Shown: in pieces, positions 17,853-25,578 of the stretch | Position numbering within the stretch: the first letter of the stretch is position 1 | How the letters are laid out: each line of letters begins with the position of its first letter | Assembly (NCBI RefSeq): GCF_003119115.1 | Contig: NZ_CP022367.1 | Coordinates: 248,001-312,000 of the forward strand | From: Azospirillum sp. TSH58 | GTDB lineage: Bacteria; Pseudomonadota; Alphaproteobacteria; Azospirillales; Azospirillaceae | Length of the DNA: 64,000 bases | Direction: 5' to 3' | Notes under the pieces: generated by a model | The model's database searches: none | What the model was told of the DNA's origin: nothing | The model's input: only the letters and a program-made list of their open reading frames with translations | Position numbers and translations under genes: made by a program

Positions 17853-18047
17853 TCAGAGCGGCAGGCGGCGCCCCGTCAGCCCGGCCCCGTGCTCGAACTC
17901 CGCCCGCCGGGCCTCCATCCGCTCCGAGATGCGGGCGATGGACCGGGAGACGCCGCGCCACGTCAGCACGGCCAGGACACCGATGCCGATCAGCACCGAC
18001 ACGAAGACGGCCAGGGCGATGTAGGCGACGGTCAGGGGATCGGTCAT
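17853..18047 (-). CDS. Small single-span membrane protein (phage, unknown)
   Basis: The 64-residue product has one strong transmembrane helix near residues 8-30 (VAYIALAVFVSVLIGIGVL) followed by a basic tail. GGAGGG lies six bases before the ATG at 18047, so I chose this start over longer frames. A single-span basic-tailed protein in a prophage could be a holin-like or superinfection protein; no family is recognised. It is the first gene of the leftward block, divergent from the plus-strand regulatory operon. Confidence 0.6.
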   Translation of the reverse strand: MTDPLTVAYIALAVFVSVLIGIGVLAVLTWRGVSRSIARISERMEARRAEFEHGAGLTGRRLPL

Positions 18048-18108
18048 GGTGCCCTCCGGAACCCAGAGACGACGAAACCCGCCGCGGCGGACCGGGCGGG
18101 CCAAAAAG

Positions 18109-18160
18109 GCGAAATTGTTTCGCTTTTCTGATTGACTGGCGAAATGATTTCGCCTATTCT
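18109..18160 (+). promoter_or_regulatory. Promoter with tandem palindromic operators (prophage control region)
   Basis: TTGACT at 18132-18137 and TATTCT at 18155-18160 are separated by exactly 17 bases, and those 17 bases are the perfect palindrome GGCGAAATGATTTCGCC (18138-18154). A related palindrome GCGAAATTGTTTCGC lies at 18109-18123, centres 30 bases apart. A dimeric HTH protein bound to the second site would occlude RNA polymerase. The likely regulator is the HTH gene at 18397 (autorepression) or a repressor outside the visible part. The leftward membrane-protein promoter region lies next to these sites as well. Confidence 0.75.
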
Positions 18161-18201
18161 TCTCTTGTCGGACGGGGATGGTCCCGGACGACAAACCGAA
18201 G

Positions 18202-18379
18202 GGAGGTGACGCGCAGTGGACTTTCTGAGGTGGCTCAAGAGCCTCTTCCCGAAATTCCGGTTCAAGATCAGGTTGACCGCCGAGATTGAACTGGACACCA
18301 GGGACAGAAGCTAGGGGGCCTAAGGGTGGGGCCGGAAAACCGGCTCCACCTCCCAGAAGGACGGAAGCGCGTCACCTCC
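18202..18379 (+). ncRNA. Structured leader: 13-base complementary arms enclosing a 32-codon ORF
   Basis: GGAGGTGACGCGC (18202-18214) is perfectly complementary to GCGCGTCACCTCC (18367-18379), and one G-U and one A-U pair extend it. The left arm contains the strong Shine-Dalgarno of the 32-codon ORF, so the paired RNA would hide it. A second internal hairpin (18326-18349, ten pairs including one G-U, AAAA loop) lies after the ORF stop. The transcript would start near 18167 from the operator-covered promoter. Long-range 5'-3' masking of a small basic ORF is the design of several type I toxin mRNAs; here that is an inference. CCGAA flanks both arms closely (18196-18200, 18383-18387), so a small mobile element is an alternative. 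Confidence 0.55.
18216..18314 (+). CDS. Putative 32-residue basic amphipathic peptide
   Basis: A GTG at 18216 lies nine bases after GGAGG and opens a 32-codon frame to TAG at 18312. The peptide starts MDFLRWLKSLFPKFRFKIRL, an amphipathic cationic segment with regularly spaced aromatic and basic residues, and ends in a polar, charged tail. The pattern would suit a membrane-active or nucleic-acid-binding peptide. Its ribosome binding site is complementary to a stretch 150 bases downstream. It is too short for family recognition. Being co-transcribed with the HTH regulator, it may be a toxin-like peptide, a leader peptide or a spurious ORF. Confidence 0.5.
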   Translation: MDFLRWLKSLFPKFRFKIRLTAEIELDTRDRS

Positions 18380-18396
18380 TTGCCGAAGAGGTTATC

Positions 18397-18600
18397 ATGA
18401 CCGCTGACGAGTTCAAGACTTGGCGCAAGGGCCTGGACCTGACGCAACAGGAAGCCGCCGACGCCATCGGCATCACCAAGCGGAGCGTCCAGCTCTATGA
18501 GGCTGGAACCCAGCCGGTAAGCCGGACCATTGCGCTGGCCTGCGCCGCGATCGCTGCCGGATTGTCGCCTGTCGGTTCGTCCATCGGTGCCCCGGAATGA
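18397..18600 (+). CDS. Small Cro/XRE-type helix-turn-helix regulator
   Basis: The 67-residue protein is almost only an HTH domain: DEFKTWRKGLDLTQQEAADA, then IGITKRSVQLYEAGTQPVSR as turn and recognition helix. GAGG five bases before the ATG at 18397 supports the start. It is the last gene of the operator-controlled plus-strand transcript and ends two bases before a terminator. I infer that it binds the GGCGAAAT-type palindromes at 18109-18154 and represses its own promoter, possibly deciding lysis or lysogeny, like Cro. Confidence 0.8.
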   Translation: MTADEFKTWRKGLDLTQQEAADAIGITKRSVQLYEAGTQPVSRTIALACAAIAAGLSPVGSSIGAPE

Positions 18601-18602
18601 GA

Positions 18603-18633
18603 AAACCCGCCTCAGCGGCGGCTGGGCGGGTTT
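18603..18633. terminator. Bidirectional terminator between convergent genes
   Basis: AAACCCGCC (18603-18611) pairs perfectly with GGCGGGTTT (18625-18633). It follows the HTH gene stop by two bases and lies before the 3' end of the convergent gene at 18687, with A and T flanks on both sides. Confidence 0.75.
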
Positions 18634-18686
18634 CAGCGCTGCGTATTGCAACGTACCTCTAACGATAGGTTAGTGTTCCCCGTCGG

Positions 18687-19346
18687 TCAAGCCCTTTTGC
18701 GAGAGCGGCGGACATCAAGGTACAGGTCCAGTGCATCTCTCAAGGCCGCGGCGGCCGATCCGTTGCGCATGCAGCGGGCTCCCTCAACCTCGTTGCACGT
18801 CATGCCGTCGACCACGATGTCCATCACCGGGCCGGTCTGCCATGCCCGGCTGTCTCGGCGCGCCCGTTTGGCCGCTACCGCCCGCTCCGCCATGGCATCG
18901 ACCCAGGCGTTGTAGTCCTCCTGGACGCGGATCGCCCATTGCGTCTCGGTCTCGCCGTCGCTGCGGCCACCGCCTCCCATGCGCTCCATCGAGCAGGCCT
19001 TCAGGCCCATGCCGCCGACGATGATCCGCACCGCGGTGCGGATCAGGTGGGCGGCGTCGTACTGTTCCTGCGACAAGCCGCGCTCCGGGCCACGGTTCAG
19101 CAGCAGGACCAGCGTGTCAGGCCGCAGCTTGGTCCTGGTCTGGGCGGTGCCGCGATCCCGGCCATGGACATCGACCACGACGCCGTTGGCATTTCGGCGG
19201 CGCCCGAAGGCGTCCAGGAAGTCGGCTCGGGCCTCCTTGCGGGCGGTCGCCCTCTTGGCCTCGTCGGAGGCGATTGCCCGCTCCAGCGCGTCATAGGTCC
19301 GCTCGATGCGGTCCGCGACTTCGTCGGTCAGGGGTTGGTTCGTCAT
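18687..19346 (-). CDS. Hypothetical phage protein, antiterminator- or DUF6456-like layout
   Basis: A 219-residue protein with a charged N-terminal helix (residues 1-50), a middle part with LSQEQYDAAHLIRTAVRIIV and GMGLKACSMERMGGGGRSDG, and a C-terminal helical region with a possible HTH (VVDGMTCNEVEGARCMRNGS). GAGG seven bases upstream supports the ATG at 19346. It is the last gene of the leftward early block, next to the control region, where late-gene antiterminators or activators often lie. I do not recognise the family with certainty; the role is inferred from position. Confidence 0.5.
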   Translation of the reverse strand: MTNQPLTDEVADRIERTYDALERAIASDEAKRATARKEARADFLDAFGRRRNANGVVVDVHGRDRGTAQTRTKLRPDTLVLLLNRGPERGLSQEQYDAAHLIRTAVRIIVGGMGLKACSMERMGGGGRSDGETETQWAIRVQEDYNAWVDAMAERAVAAKRARRDSRAWQTGPVMDIVVDGMTCNEVEGARCMRNGSAAAALRDALDLYLDVRRSRKRA

Positions 19347-19360
19347 CGGAATTCCTCGAC

Positions 19361-19404
19361 GGGCGGGATGGGGTCTGGGCGGGATGGGGTCTGGGCGGGA
19401 TGGG
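19361..19404. repeat. 16-bp tandem repeat, about 2.75 copies
   Basis: The unit GGGCGGGATGGGGTCT occurs at 19361-19376 and 19377-19392, with a partial third copy to 19404. It lies just upstream of the gene at 18687-19346, in its leader. It could be a binding array or origin-type iteron, or simple slippage expansion. Confidence 0.7.
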
Positions 19405-19661
19405 TTCGTAAGGCGCAGTGACCAGCTGCGGATGCGGTCGCGCCAAGAATGAGCAATTTTCTTGCGCTCATTCCAAATTCAGGCTCAATTCATGGTCTAA
19501 GTTATTGATATATATAATAATATGAATTTATGAGTGTGAGTGTGTGTATGTGTGTATATGCGCCTGTGTGTATAGCTCTTTGTGGATTTCGCATTCTCTC
19601 TCATTTTCTCGTTCTCTCTTCTGCATCAATGGCTTATCGGATGAGTCTGAATTCCGAATTC
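19405..19661. other. AT-rich gene-free gap with inverted repeat and GT tract
   Basis: This stretch lies between the early gene at 19346 and the primase gene. It has an inverted repeat GAATGAGC (19447-19454) / GCTCATTC (19466-19473), an AT-rich block with alternating TA near 19505-19530, and a purine/pyrimidine-alternating GT tract near 19530-19570. No ORF with a credible ribosome site is seen. Such easily melted DNA beside a primase/helicase gene could be a replication origin; this is inference. Confidence 0.4.
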
Positions 19662-22472
19662 TCAGTCATTCATGGCAACCGAGGCTGTTCCGGGGGCGTC
19701 TGATGACAAGGCGGTGAATGGCACCCACACTGCGGGGGTCGAGACACCACCGAAGCTGATGTTGCCGTTGGGGCGGCGGTGCCCGTCGATCGTGGTCAAA
19801 GCCCTTCTCCAGCCCGCTCCCCATGGGGTGTCGCGGAGGAGGGCTTTGAGCTGCTTGTGGCTCGTGCTGACGTAGAAGCCCCACCCGCCGGGCCGGTGGG
19901 CTTCATCCGCCGCCTTTGGGTTAGGGGGCCAGTAATGGACGCGGATGCCCAGCCTGCCCAGAGCTGCCGCTTCATCGGAAGCGATGTCACGATCCACGGC
20001 GTCTCGGGCCGCGTTGAGCAGTTCACCGATCGTCCTGGATGCGTTCGGATTGCTGCCGATCTGGACCCGAACGACCTCTTGGGTGATCGTGGCCAGAAGG
20101 CGGCTTTCGTCCTTCTCGGCATCGGCCGCCGTCAGTTCGCCCCAGTCATGCTGAACCAGCCACTCCCTGGCCTGATCGACGGTAAGGCGCCCGCCGCCGT
20201 GCAGGCTATAGGCGCCGGCCAGCATGGCGCCGATCTGGTCACCGATGCGGCGGCTGCCCAGAACCTGCGCGGCGGCTTCGGCGAAGGTGTCGGCGTTGGC
20301 TCGGATTGTCGGCAGCAGCGACAGCGTCCGCGCCAGCATGCCGGCAACATAGTCCGGCTTCACCGTGGCCACGATCATGGCCTTGAGCGAACGCCAATGT
20401 TCGGTGTTTTGGCTGCGCCGCTCCGGCGTGGACCCATCAATCTTTTCCAACCCAAGCACCGTGATGCGGGTCTCGTCGGCGTAGTGCTCGATCCCGACAT
20501 TGATGGAGCTGAAGGCGAAGCAGGAGCGCGTCCGATAGGCCTTGGCGCCGGATTGCGACTGCGTCCCCTTGATGATTTCCGCACCGACCTCCGCGGAGGC
20601 GGCGCGTGCTAGATAGAGGACGCCCTTCATCCGGTTCTTGCTGGCGAGATCCTCCTGTTCGGCCTCATCGAACACCACGGGCCGGGCATCGCTCTGGAGG
20701 CGCTGGCGGACACCGGCCTCGGAGGTCACCGACATGACGGTCAGGGCCATGCCGCCCAACATGGGTTTCACGACCTCGTCGATCAGGGTCGATTTCCCTG
20801 ATCCCGCTGGGCTGGTCACCCAGATATGCGGGCGCCAGCGCAGGGCACCGCAGACCGGCGCGATGACGCACCAGCCAGCCAGCAGGTAGGCTGACATAGG
20901 CCGCTCCCACCGGAACATTTGCACCAGATCGAGGAGCCGGTGCGCCTCGGCAGCGCTCAGCGGGGCGGCGGCGGGCGCGGCGGCCAGGGATGGCGCCATC
21001 TCGTAGACGTGGCGGGTCGCGAAATCCTTGATATCGACGCGCCGCCCATCGACCATCAGATAATCGCCCAGGTGCAGGACGGCACGATCCTCGTCCAGCC
21101 ACGCGCCGCGACCACGCAGCGCGGTTTCCGGATCGAAGACCCCCATGGCGTGGCAGGTCTGGAAAAGCGAATTGATCGCCATGTCCCAGTTGCACCCCCT
21201 GGAGCCCGCGTAATGCGATTCCCAGTGGTACAGAGGCGCCAGTGTCAGCAGCGTGTTCTTGGAATGGCCGGATGCCGGCAGCGCGACCACTTGCCCGTGA
21301 CCGAATGACAGGTAGTAGTACACGCCCTTGTTGTACCCAAGGCACCGAAAGGGCGCGTCTGCGTTCCCTTCAACGCCGTCCTGGTCTCGGTCGCGCGGAT
21401 CATGGGCCGGCGGGCGTGGATCGGATGGTGTAGCAGTGCGTGCGGCTGGAGCCTGAGCCGGCTGTGGTGCCGCGGTCTCGGCTGGGGTGGTCGGCGCGAC
21501 CGTGGATTCCGCCGCTGCAGGAGCCTCATCCCGCATCCGCTCCCGCAACCACACAGCAGGGTCCGGCACCTCCAGATCGGCGGCATCGAAGCCATCGGCG
21601 AGGCCGGTGGTGTCCACGAAGAGGATTTTCTTCGCGACGCCGCGCAAGACGTCGGCGATCTCGGCCGCGGCCTTCAGTCCGGGGGCATCGGCGTCCGGCC
21701 AGATCACCACAACACGCCCGGCCGTGGGCGACCAGTCCGTCAGGCGCACCGCATTGGAACCGGCGCTCCAGGTCAGGCACGGATTGTCGGGCAGCATGCG
21801 GTGCGCCGCATCAGCGGCTTTTTCGCCTTCGCAGACGATGACCGCCTTGGGGCGGGACAGCCGGTCCAGCCCGTAGAGGTGACGGGGGGCGGATGCGTGC
21901 TTGTGGTGCCAGCCCAGCTTGCCGTTCAGGACGCCGTAGGTCAGCGGAAGGATCTGCTTCCGTTTCCCGGCACCGGTGGCGCCGGCGCGGGCGTCACGGC
22001 GGACGACGTAGCGGAGAACGGCCCCGTCGGCGTCGCGATAGGCGTAGACGTGGTCCCAGCTTTTGAGCGGCGCCTCAGGGGCGCCCGGGGGCGGTGGTAC
22101 CTGGGGCGTCCAGTCCTCGCCAGCGGGTGCCGCCGGCGGGGGTGCTGCCGGGCGCGGGGCCGGTGCACCCATGACACCGAACCTTTGCCCCAGCTCACGG
22201 GCGGCTTGGACGCGGTCGCCAGCATGGAACGCTGCCGCGAACAGGCTGATGGGATCGCCGCCCTTGGCATCGGATGCGAAGTCGGCCCACTTTCCGGTGC
22301 TGACGTTGATGGACAACGATTCGCCCGGCTTCCCGGAGAGGTCGCCGAGTTGGAATTCGTGACCGGCCAGCCGTCCGGCCGGGAACCACTCCGCCAGCAG
22401 GCCGGGATAGGCGGCCAGGGCGGCGGCGTTGATGTCCTCGAAGGGGATGGTGGCGTGGCGGGCGTCATGCAT
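19662..22472 (-). CDS. Phage replication protein: primase (toprim) plus DNA helicase
   Basis: A 936-residue protein. The N-terminus has a CHC2-like region lacking obvious zinc ligands (KPGESLSINVSTGKWADF). A toprim-like domain contains VIVCEGEKAADAAHRML near residue 210 and VVVIWPDADAPG near 255. After a Pro/Ala-rich linker and a DNA-binding region, an AAA+/SF3-type helicase domain has Walker A SPAGSGKST near residue 555 and Walker B-like VVFDEAEQED. It would prime and unwind phage DNA. Its leftmost neighbour is an AT-rich gap that may be its origin. The start ATG at 22472 is three bases after the upstream stop. Confidence 0.85.
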   Translation of the reverse strand: MHDARHATIPFEDINAAALAAYPGLLAEWFPAGRLAGHEFQLGDLSGKPGESLSINVSTGKWADFASDAKGGDPISLFAAAFHAGDRVQAARELGQRFGVMGAPAPRPAAPPPAAPAGEDWTPQVPPPPGAPEAPLKSWDHVYAYRDADGAVLRYVVRRDARAGATGAGKRKQILPLTYGVLNGKLGWHHKHASAPRHLYGLDRLSRPKAVIVCEGEKAADAAHRMLPDNPCLTWSAGSNAVRLTDWSPTAGRVVVIWPDADAPGLKAAAEIADVLRGVAKKILFVDTTGLADGFDAADLEVPDPAVWLRERMRDEAPAAAESTVAPTTPAETAAPQPAQAPAARTATPSDPRPPAHDPRDRDQDGVEGNADAPFRCLGYNKGVYYYLSFGHGQVVALPASGHSKNTLLTLAPLYHWESHYAGSRGCNWDMAINSLFQTCHAMGVFDPETALRGRGAWLDEDRAVLHLGDYLMVDGRRVDIKDFATRHVYEMAPSLAAAPAAAPLSAAEAHRLLDLVQMFRWERPMSAYLLAGWCVIAPVCGALRWRPHIWVTSPAGSGKSTLIDEVVKPMLGGMALTVMSVTSEAGVRQRLQSDARPVVFDEAEQEDLASKNRMKGVLYLARAASAEVGAEIIKGTQSQSGAKAYRTRSCFAFSSINVGIEHYADETRITVLGLEKIDGSTPERRSQNTEHWRSLKAMIVATVKPDYVAGMLARTLSLLPTIRANADTFAEAAAQVLGSRRIGDQIGAMLAGAYSLHGGGRLTVDQAREWLVQHDWGELTAADAEKDESRLLATITQEVVRVQIGSNPNASRTIGELLNAARDAVDRDIASDEAAALGRLGIRVHYWPPNPKAADEAHRPGGWGFYVSTSHKQLKALLRDTPWGAGWRRALTTIDGHRRPNGNISFGGVSTPAVWVPFTALSSDAPGTASVAMND

Positions 22473-22475
22473 AAA

Positions 22476-23768
22476 TCAGAACCCCCGCGCCGCGTGCTCC
22501 GACAGGCTGATTCGGGCATCGATTGTTCCGCCGATCCGCTCAACCACAAACCCCAGCGCCAGCGCGGCGGCGATCAGCATTCCATCAGAGACGTAGACAT
22601 CGTCCATCACGCGATTGGCCGGAACGCCGGTGCGGGCTGCGATCTGGTGCCGGTGCCAACGTTCAGCGGCGTGCTTCCAGCCGTATGACGTACGTCCGGG
22701 ATGGACAGATTTCCTGCGGGGTGCCTGGTCTAGGAACTGCGCGGCCCGGACGAACTGGCCGACCTGCCACGGTGCTGTCATGTCGGCGCGGGCCTTATTG
22801 AACACGATCTCCGCATTGCCCTCTCGCTTCACCGCGTGCGGATCTGGACCGAAGCCGGTCCAGCACAGATCGGGGTGCGCAACGGCGACGGACTTGATGA
22901 CGCCGACGGCATCTGCCTCGATATCGGCTAGACTGAACCGTCCATTCAAAGCGGCGGGCGCAGGGATGTTCGGCACAAGTCGCTTGAAGGCCTCAAGGAT
23001 GCTTGGCGCGGCGTCTTCGGCGAATCCGTCCAACTCGACGGCCATCTCGATCCGCACCAGCAGGTCGTCCAGCGTGGCGATGGGACCCTTGCGCAGCATG
23101 TCGTTGATGATCTGCTCGCGGGCGAGAGCCGGAAGGTCCAGGTAGGTGTCGCCACCCACCTCCCCGGGCGCACACCACACCCGCTCCAGTTCACGGTCGC
23201 GCTCCCGCCAGAATCTGTATTCATCCTGCGCCTCCCGAAGGGTGACCGGCATCAGGTAGGCCGTCTCGACAGCGGCGCGCACCGTGTCCGGCATTTTGTC
23301 GCCGTAGCTGCCCGTCCATCCGTCCAGGCTGTCCACGCTGAACGTGCCGTTGGCGTAGTCCTTGCCGATCTTCCGCCACAGGTGGCTGACGGCCTTGTTC
23401 AGCAGCCGTTCCCGCTCGTTCGGCAGCTTGGCCTTCTGCTCCGAACCGTACTTGGCGAGGACCGCCTCGCGCTCCGCGGCCTCCTTGCGAATCTGCTCGG
23501 CGCGCGCCGCCGCCTGCTTCGCCTTCCAGCCGGGTTCCCTGGCCTCCATGCGGTCTTCGAAGCCGGCGAAGGGGTTCGTGAAAACCGGACCTGTCGGCGC
23601 GACGGAACAGGGGGCGTCCACCCCTTTCACCGTCAGGTCGCCAAACGTCATCCCGGCGGCCTTCAGCATGTCTCGCGCCTTCCGCAGCGCGGCCAGCGCT
23701 TCGCCGTCCTGGTCGGAGCCGGCCAGCGCCAGCACCTTGCCCAGCTTGTTGTTGTCGAGCACGGTCAT
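22476..23768 (-). CDS. DUF2786-like hypothetical phage protein
   Basis: The 430-residue product starts MTVLDNNKLGKVLALAGSDQ; the first 40 residues have the DUF2786 look (KVLALAGS, many Ala, then LKAAGMTFGDL), a short helical domain seen near replication or conjugation genes. A charged coiled-coil follows (about 85-115). The C-terminal 130 residues contain FVRAAQFLDQAPRRKSVHPG and a helical end with RWHRHQIAARTGVPANRVMD, which may be an HTH. The ATG overlaps the previous stop (ATGA), so the longer upstream frame is rejected. It belongs to the replication operon; function unknown. Confidence 0.6.
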   Translation of the reverse strand: MTVLDNNKLGKVLALAGSDQDGEALAALRKARDMLKAAGMTFGDLTVKGVDAPCSVAPTGPVFTNPFAGFEDRMEAREPGWKAKQAAARAEQIRKEAAEREAVLAKYGSEQKAKLPNERERLLNKAVSHLWRKIGKDYANGTFSVDSLDGWTGSYGDKMPDTVRAAVETAYLMPVTLREAQDEYRFWRERDRELERVWCAPGEVGGDTYLDLPALAREQIINDMLRKGPIATLDDLLVRIEMAVELDGFAEDAAPSILEAFKRLVPNIPAPAALNGRFSLADIEADAVGVIKSVAVAHPDLCWTGFGPDPHAVKREGNAEIVFNKARADMTAPWQVGQFVRAAQFLDQAPRRKSVHPGRTSYGWKHAAERWHRHQIAARTGVPANRVMDDVYVSDGMLIAAALALGFVVERIGGTIDARISLSEHAARGF

Positions 23769-24145
23769 GCCGCACCCCCGGCGCCGATGTTGACGGCCTC
23801 CATCTCGCTGCCATTGTTCGTGCAGCCGCCCGCCCGCCGGCAACTCTCCATGGCAACGCCCAGGGTCTGAATCAGCCAATGCCCCGCCGAGATGTCGATC
23901 GGCTTGGCGACCAGATCCGGACCGGTCCCGGTGTCAAGTGTGATCCACCATCCGCGGGGGTCAGCGGGGAGGTCCAGGTTCGGGTCAAGGTCGGCGAGGT
24001 GTTCCTGCGAAACCTCGCCGACATAAAGGTGCCGCCCCTCGCCGAGGCTGACGGTCATTCCAACGACGCCGGGCGCCCGGGTGCCGTCACCCTCGGCGTA
24101 ATGCCACGTCACATGGCCGGGGTTGGTGATGCTGGTGTCGGCCAT
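23765..24145 (-). CDS. Hypothetical phage protein
   Basis: A 126-residue acidic protein starting MADTSITNPGHVTWHYAEGD, with short beta-like segments and Cys residues in ESCRRAGGCTNN. It starts three bases after the next HTH gene's stop and is coupled to the downstream DUF2786-like gene by ATGA. I recognise no family or motif. It belongs to the early operon. Confidence 0.6.
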   Translation of the reverse strand: MADTSITNPGHVTWHYAEGDGTRAPGVVGMTVSLGEGRHLYVGEVSQEHLADLDPNLDLPADPRGWWITLDTGTGPDLVAKPIDISAGHWLIQTLGVAMESCRRAGGCTNNGSEMEAVNIGAGGAA

Positions 24146-24147
24146 GG

Positions 24148-24441
24148 TCAGGCCCTCCCCGCATCGGCAACCCGCGCCAAGAATTCAGCCGGGGAGTCGG
24201 TGATGATGCGGCGGCGCCCGATGGTGACGAACCGGATCGCCCCGGCGGTCATCAGTTCGTAGACCTTGCTGCGGCCGATTCCGACCCCATGACAGAACTC
24301 GGGAACGCTGAATCCCGCCTTGGTGATCTGGGCGGCGGGCTTCGGCGTGGCGCGGTCGGTATGGGCGCGGTCGATGGTGGTGCCATCACCGCATGAATTG
24401 TGGACGAGCGCACCCGTCGCCCGCATATTGCGGTCGCTCAT
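24148..24441 (-). CDS. Excisionase-like HTH protein
   Basis: This 97-residue protein has a polar N-terminus, then a winged-helix of the MerR/excisionase type: ITKAGFSVPEFCHGVGIGRS, KVYELMTAGAIRFVTIGRRR. This 'helix, GIGRSKVYELM, wing with GRRR' pattern is characteristic of DNA-binding proteins that read phage att or promoter sites. It could be Xis for the integrase at 28963 or a regulator of the early operon. Confidence 0.7.
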   Translation of the reverse strand: MSDRNMRATGALVHNSCGDGTTIDRAHTDRATPKPAAQITKAGFSVPEFCHGVGIGRSKVYELMTAGAIRFVTIGRRRIITDSPAEFLARVADAGRA

Positions 24442-24515
24442 TTTCGTGTCCTTTCCAATGCGATTGAGCCGACTGGAACGCCGTTGGCGCGGCGCCCGGT
24501 CAGGTGGTGGGACCG

Positions 24516-24914
24516 TCAGCTCATGCTGGCGGTCCCACCGCTGGCCCTGCTTTCCTGATCAGCGATCCAGCGTAGGATCGTCGACTTCCTGGCGCAGATC
24601 GTGTTGCCCATCCGGAAGACGGGAATTTTGCCGGTTTGCGCGAGGTGGTAAACGGTCCGCCTATCCATCCCAAGAAATCCCGCAATCTTGTCCGCGCCGG
24701 GCATCAGATCGGCGGAAATGGTATCCGTTATCGCGGCCGGGATGACCTGAATCAACATAGCCATCAGCTCCTCGGCCAACCTGTCGGCAAGATGGTCGCC
24801 AACATGCATGGCGATGGACATACCCGATGATGTCGGCTTGCGAACCGTTGCCTTGGCGACCGCAAGGCAAAGCTCATGAGTGGCGGGGATTACCCGCTGT
24901 TCGGCATTCTGCAT
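24516..24914 (-). CDS. AlpA / excisionase-like HTH protein
   Basis: A 132-residue protein with a helical N-terminal half and a C-terminal winged helix (about residues 75-120: DKIAGFLGMDRRTVYHLAQT, GKIPVFRMGNTICARKSTIL). The wing and KIPVFRMGN motif are of the AlpA/Xis type. I chose the ATG at 24914 because AGGA lies upstream; an in-frame ATG at 24944 lacks this. Two such HTH proteins in one early operon suggest one excisionase and one regulator. Confidence 0.7.
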   Translation of the reverse strand: MQNAEQRVIPATHELCLAVAKATVRKPTSSGMSIAMHVGDHLADRLAEELMAMLIQVIPAAITDTISADLMPGADKIAGFLGMDRRTVYHLAQTGKIPVFRMGNTICARKSTILRWIADQESRASGGTASMS

Positions 24915-24921
24915 CGTCGTC

Positions 24922-25578
24922 CTACCTGTTGAGTATTTCTGCAATCTTGTTCAGGGTCTTTGAAGTGATCTTTCTTGATACTGTTAGGTCAGACTCGCTG
25001 TATTTATACGAGTAATCCGCAACCGCCCTTAGATCATCACCAATCAGAACACCAAAAATATCTTCCGCGTCGCCATGAAGAACGCCTTCATACTCAATAC
25101 TATTTGAGTACTCTCCGAACAAAAATCGAACACTTACTGATCCTTTGGAATCATCGAATGCTATCGAAAGATACCCAATAGGAAGAGTGCTTGGGGTAAC
25201 CTTCCTAGCTATTCTTGTAACCAACTCGCCAACCCTGGCGATCTCGATCATAGAGCTAACTAAATCAAAGAATGTATGGTTATTGGTAATACCTAGAAAA
25301 TCTAAAAAAGCCTTATTCTCTGACATCCCATCATTTGTGAAACGCCTAAATCGAAGAGCTGAAATGTACCTTGCCCTCTCGACTGCTTTCGTCGTGCTGC
25401 CTCCCAGGAACGCCAGCAGAAGATGTGTTGCATCATTGACGGTCATGTCGGGCGCCCCAGGGCCGGTACGCCCTGACGACGAGATAAGGCCGGCTTTCCG
25501 CAGAGGCTTGGCGTATGCGTCCACCGATGTTCTCGGAAGCCCCCAAACCTCGGCCAAGCCATCCACCAACTCCCCTAG
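24922..25578 (-). pseudogene. 5'-truncated phage regulatory gene with wHTH start, cut by the IS element
   Basis: The frame is open from the IS boundary at 25578 to a stop at 24922 (218 codons). The remaining N-terminus, LGELVDGLAEVWGLPRTSVD, is the end of a winged-helix domain, so the beginning is missing; the frame has only a TTG as possible start near the cut. The C-terminal two thirds are visibly AT-richer than the flanking prophage genes and contain no known motif. The missing start should lie to the right, but the sequence beyond the IS belongs to another gene on the other strand. It may still be expressed from an IS-borne or TTG start. Confidence 0.7.

Noticed and set aside
18044..18298. 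Minus-strand ORF of 84 codons across the control region
   Set aside because: It overlaps the operators, the promoter and the plus-strand leader and has no ribosome site; the short peptide and operators explain this DNA better.
19361..19404. CRISPR array
   Set aside because: Only 2.75 tandem units without spacers; no cas genes or other spaced repeats are seen in the window.
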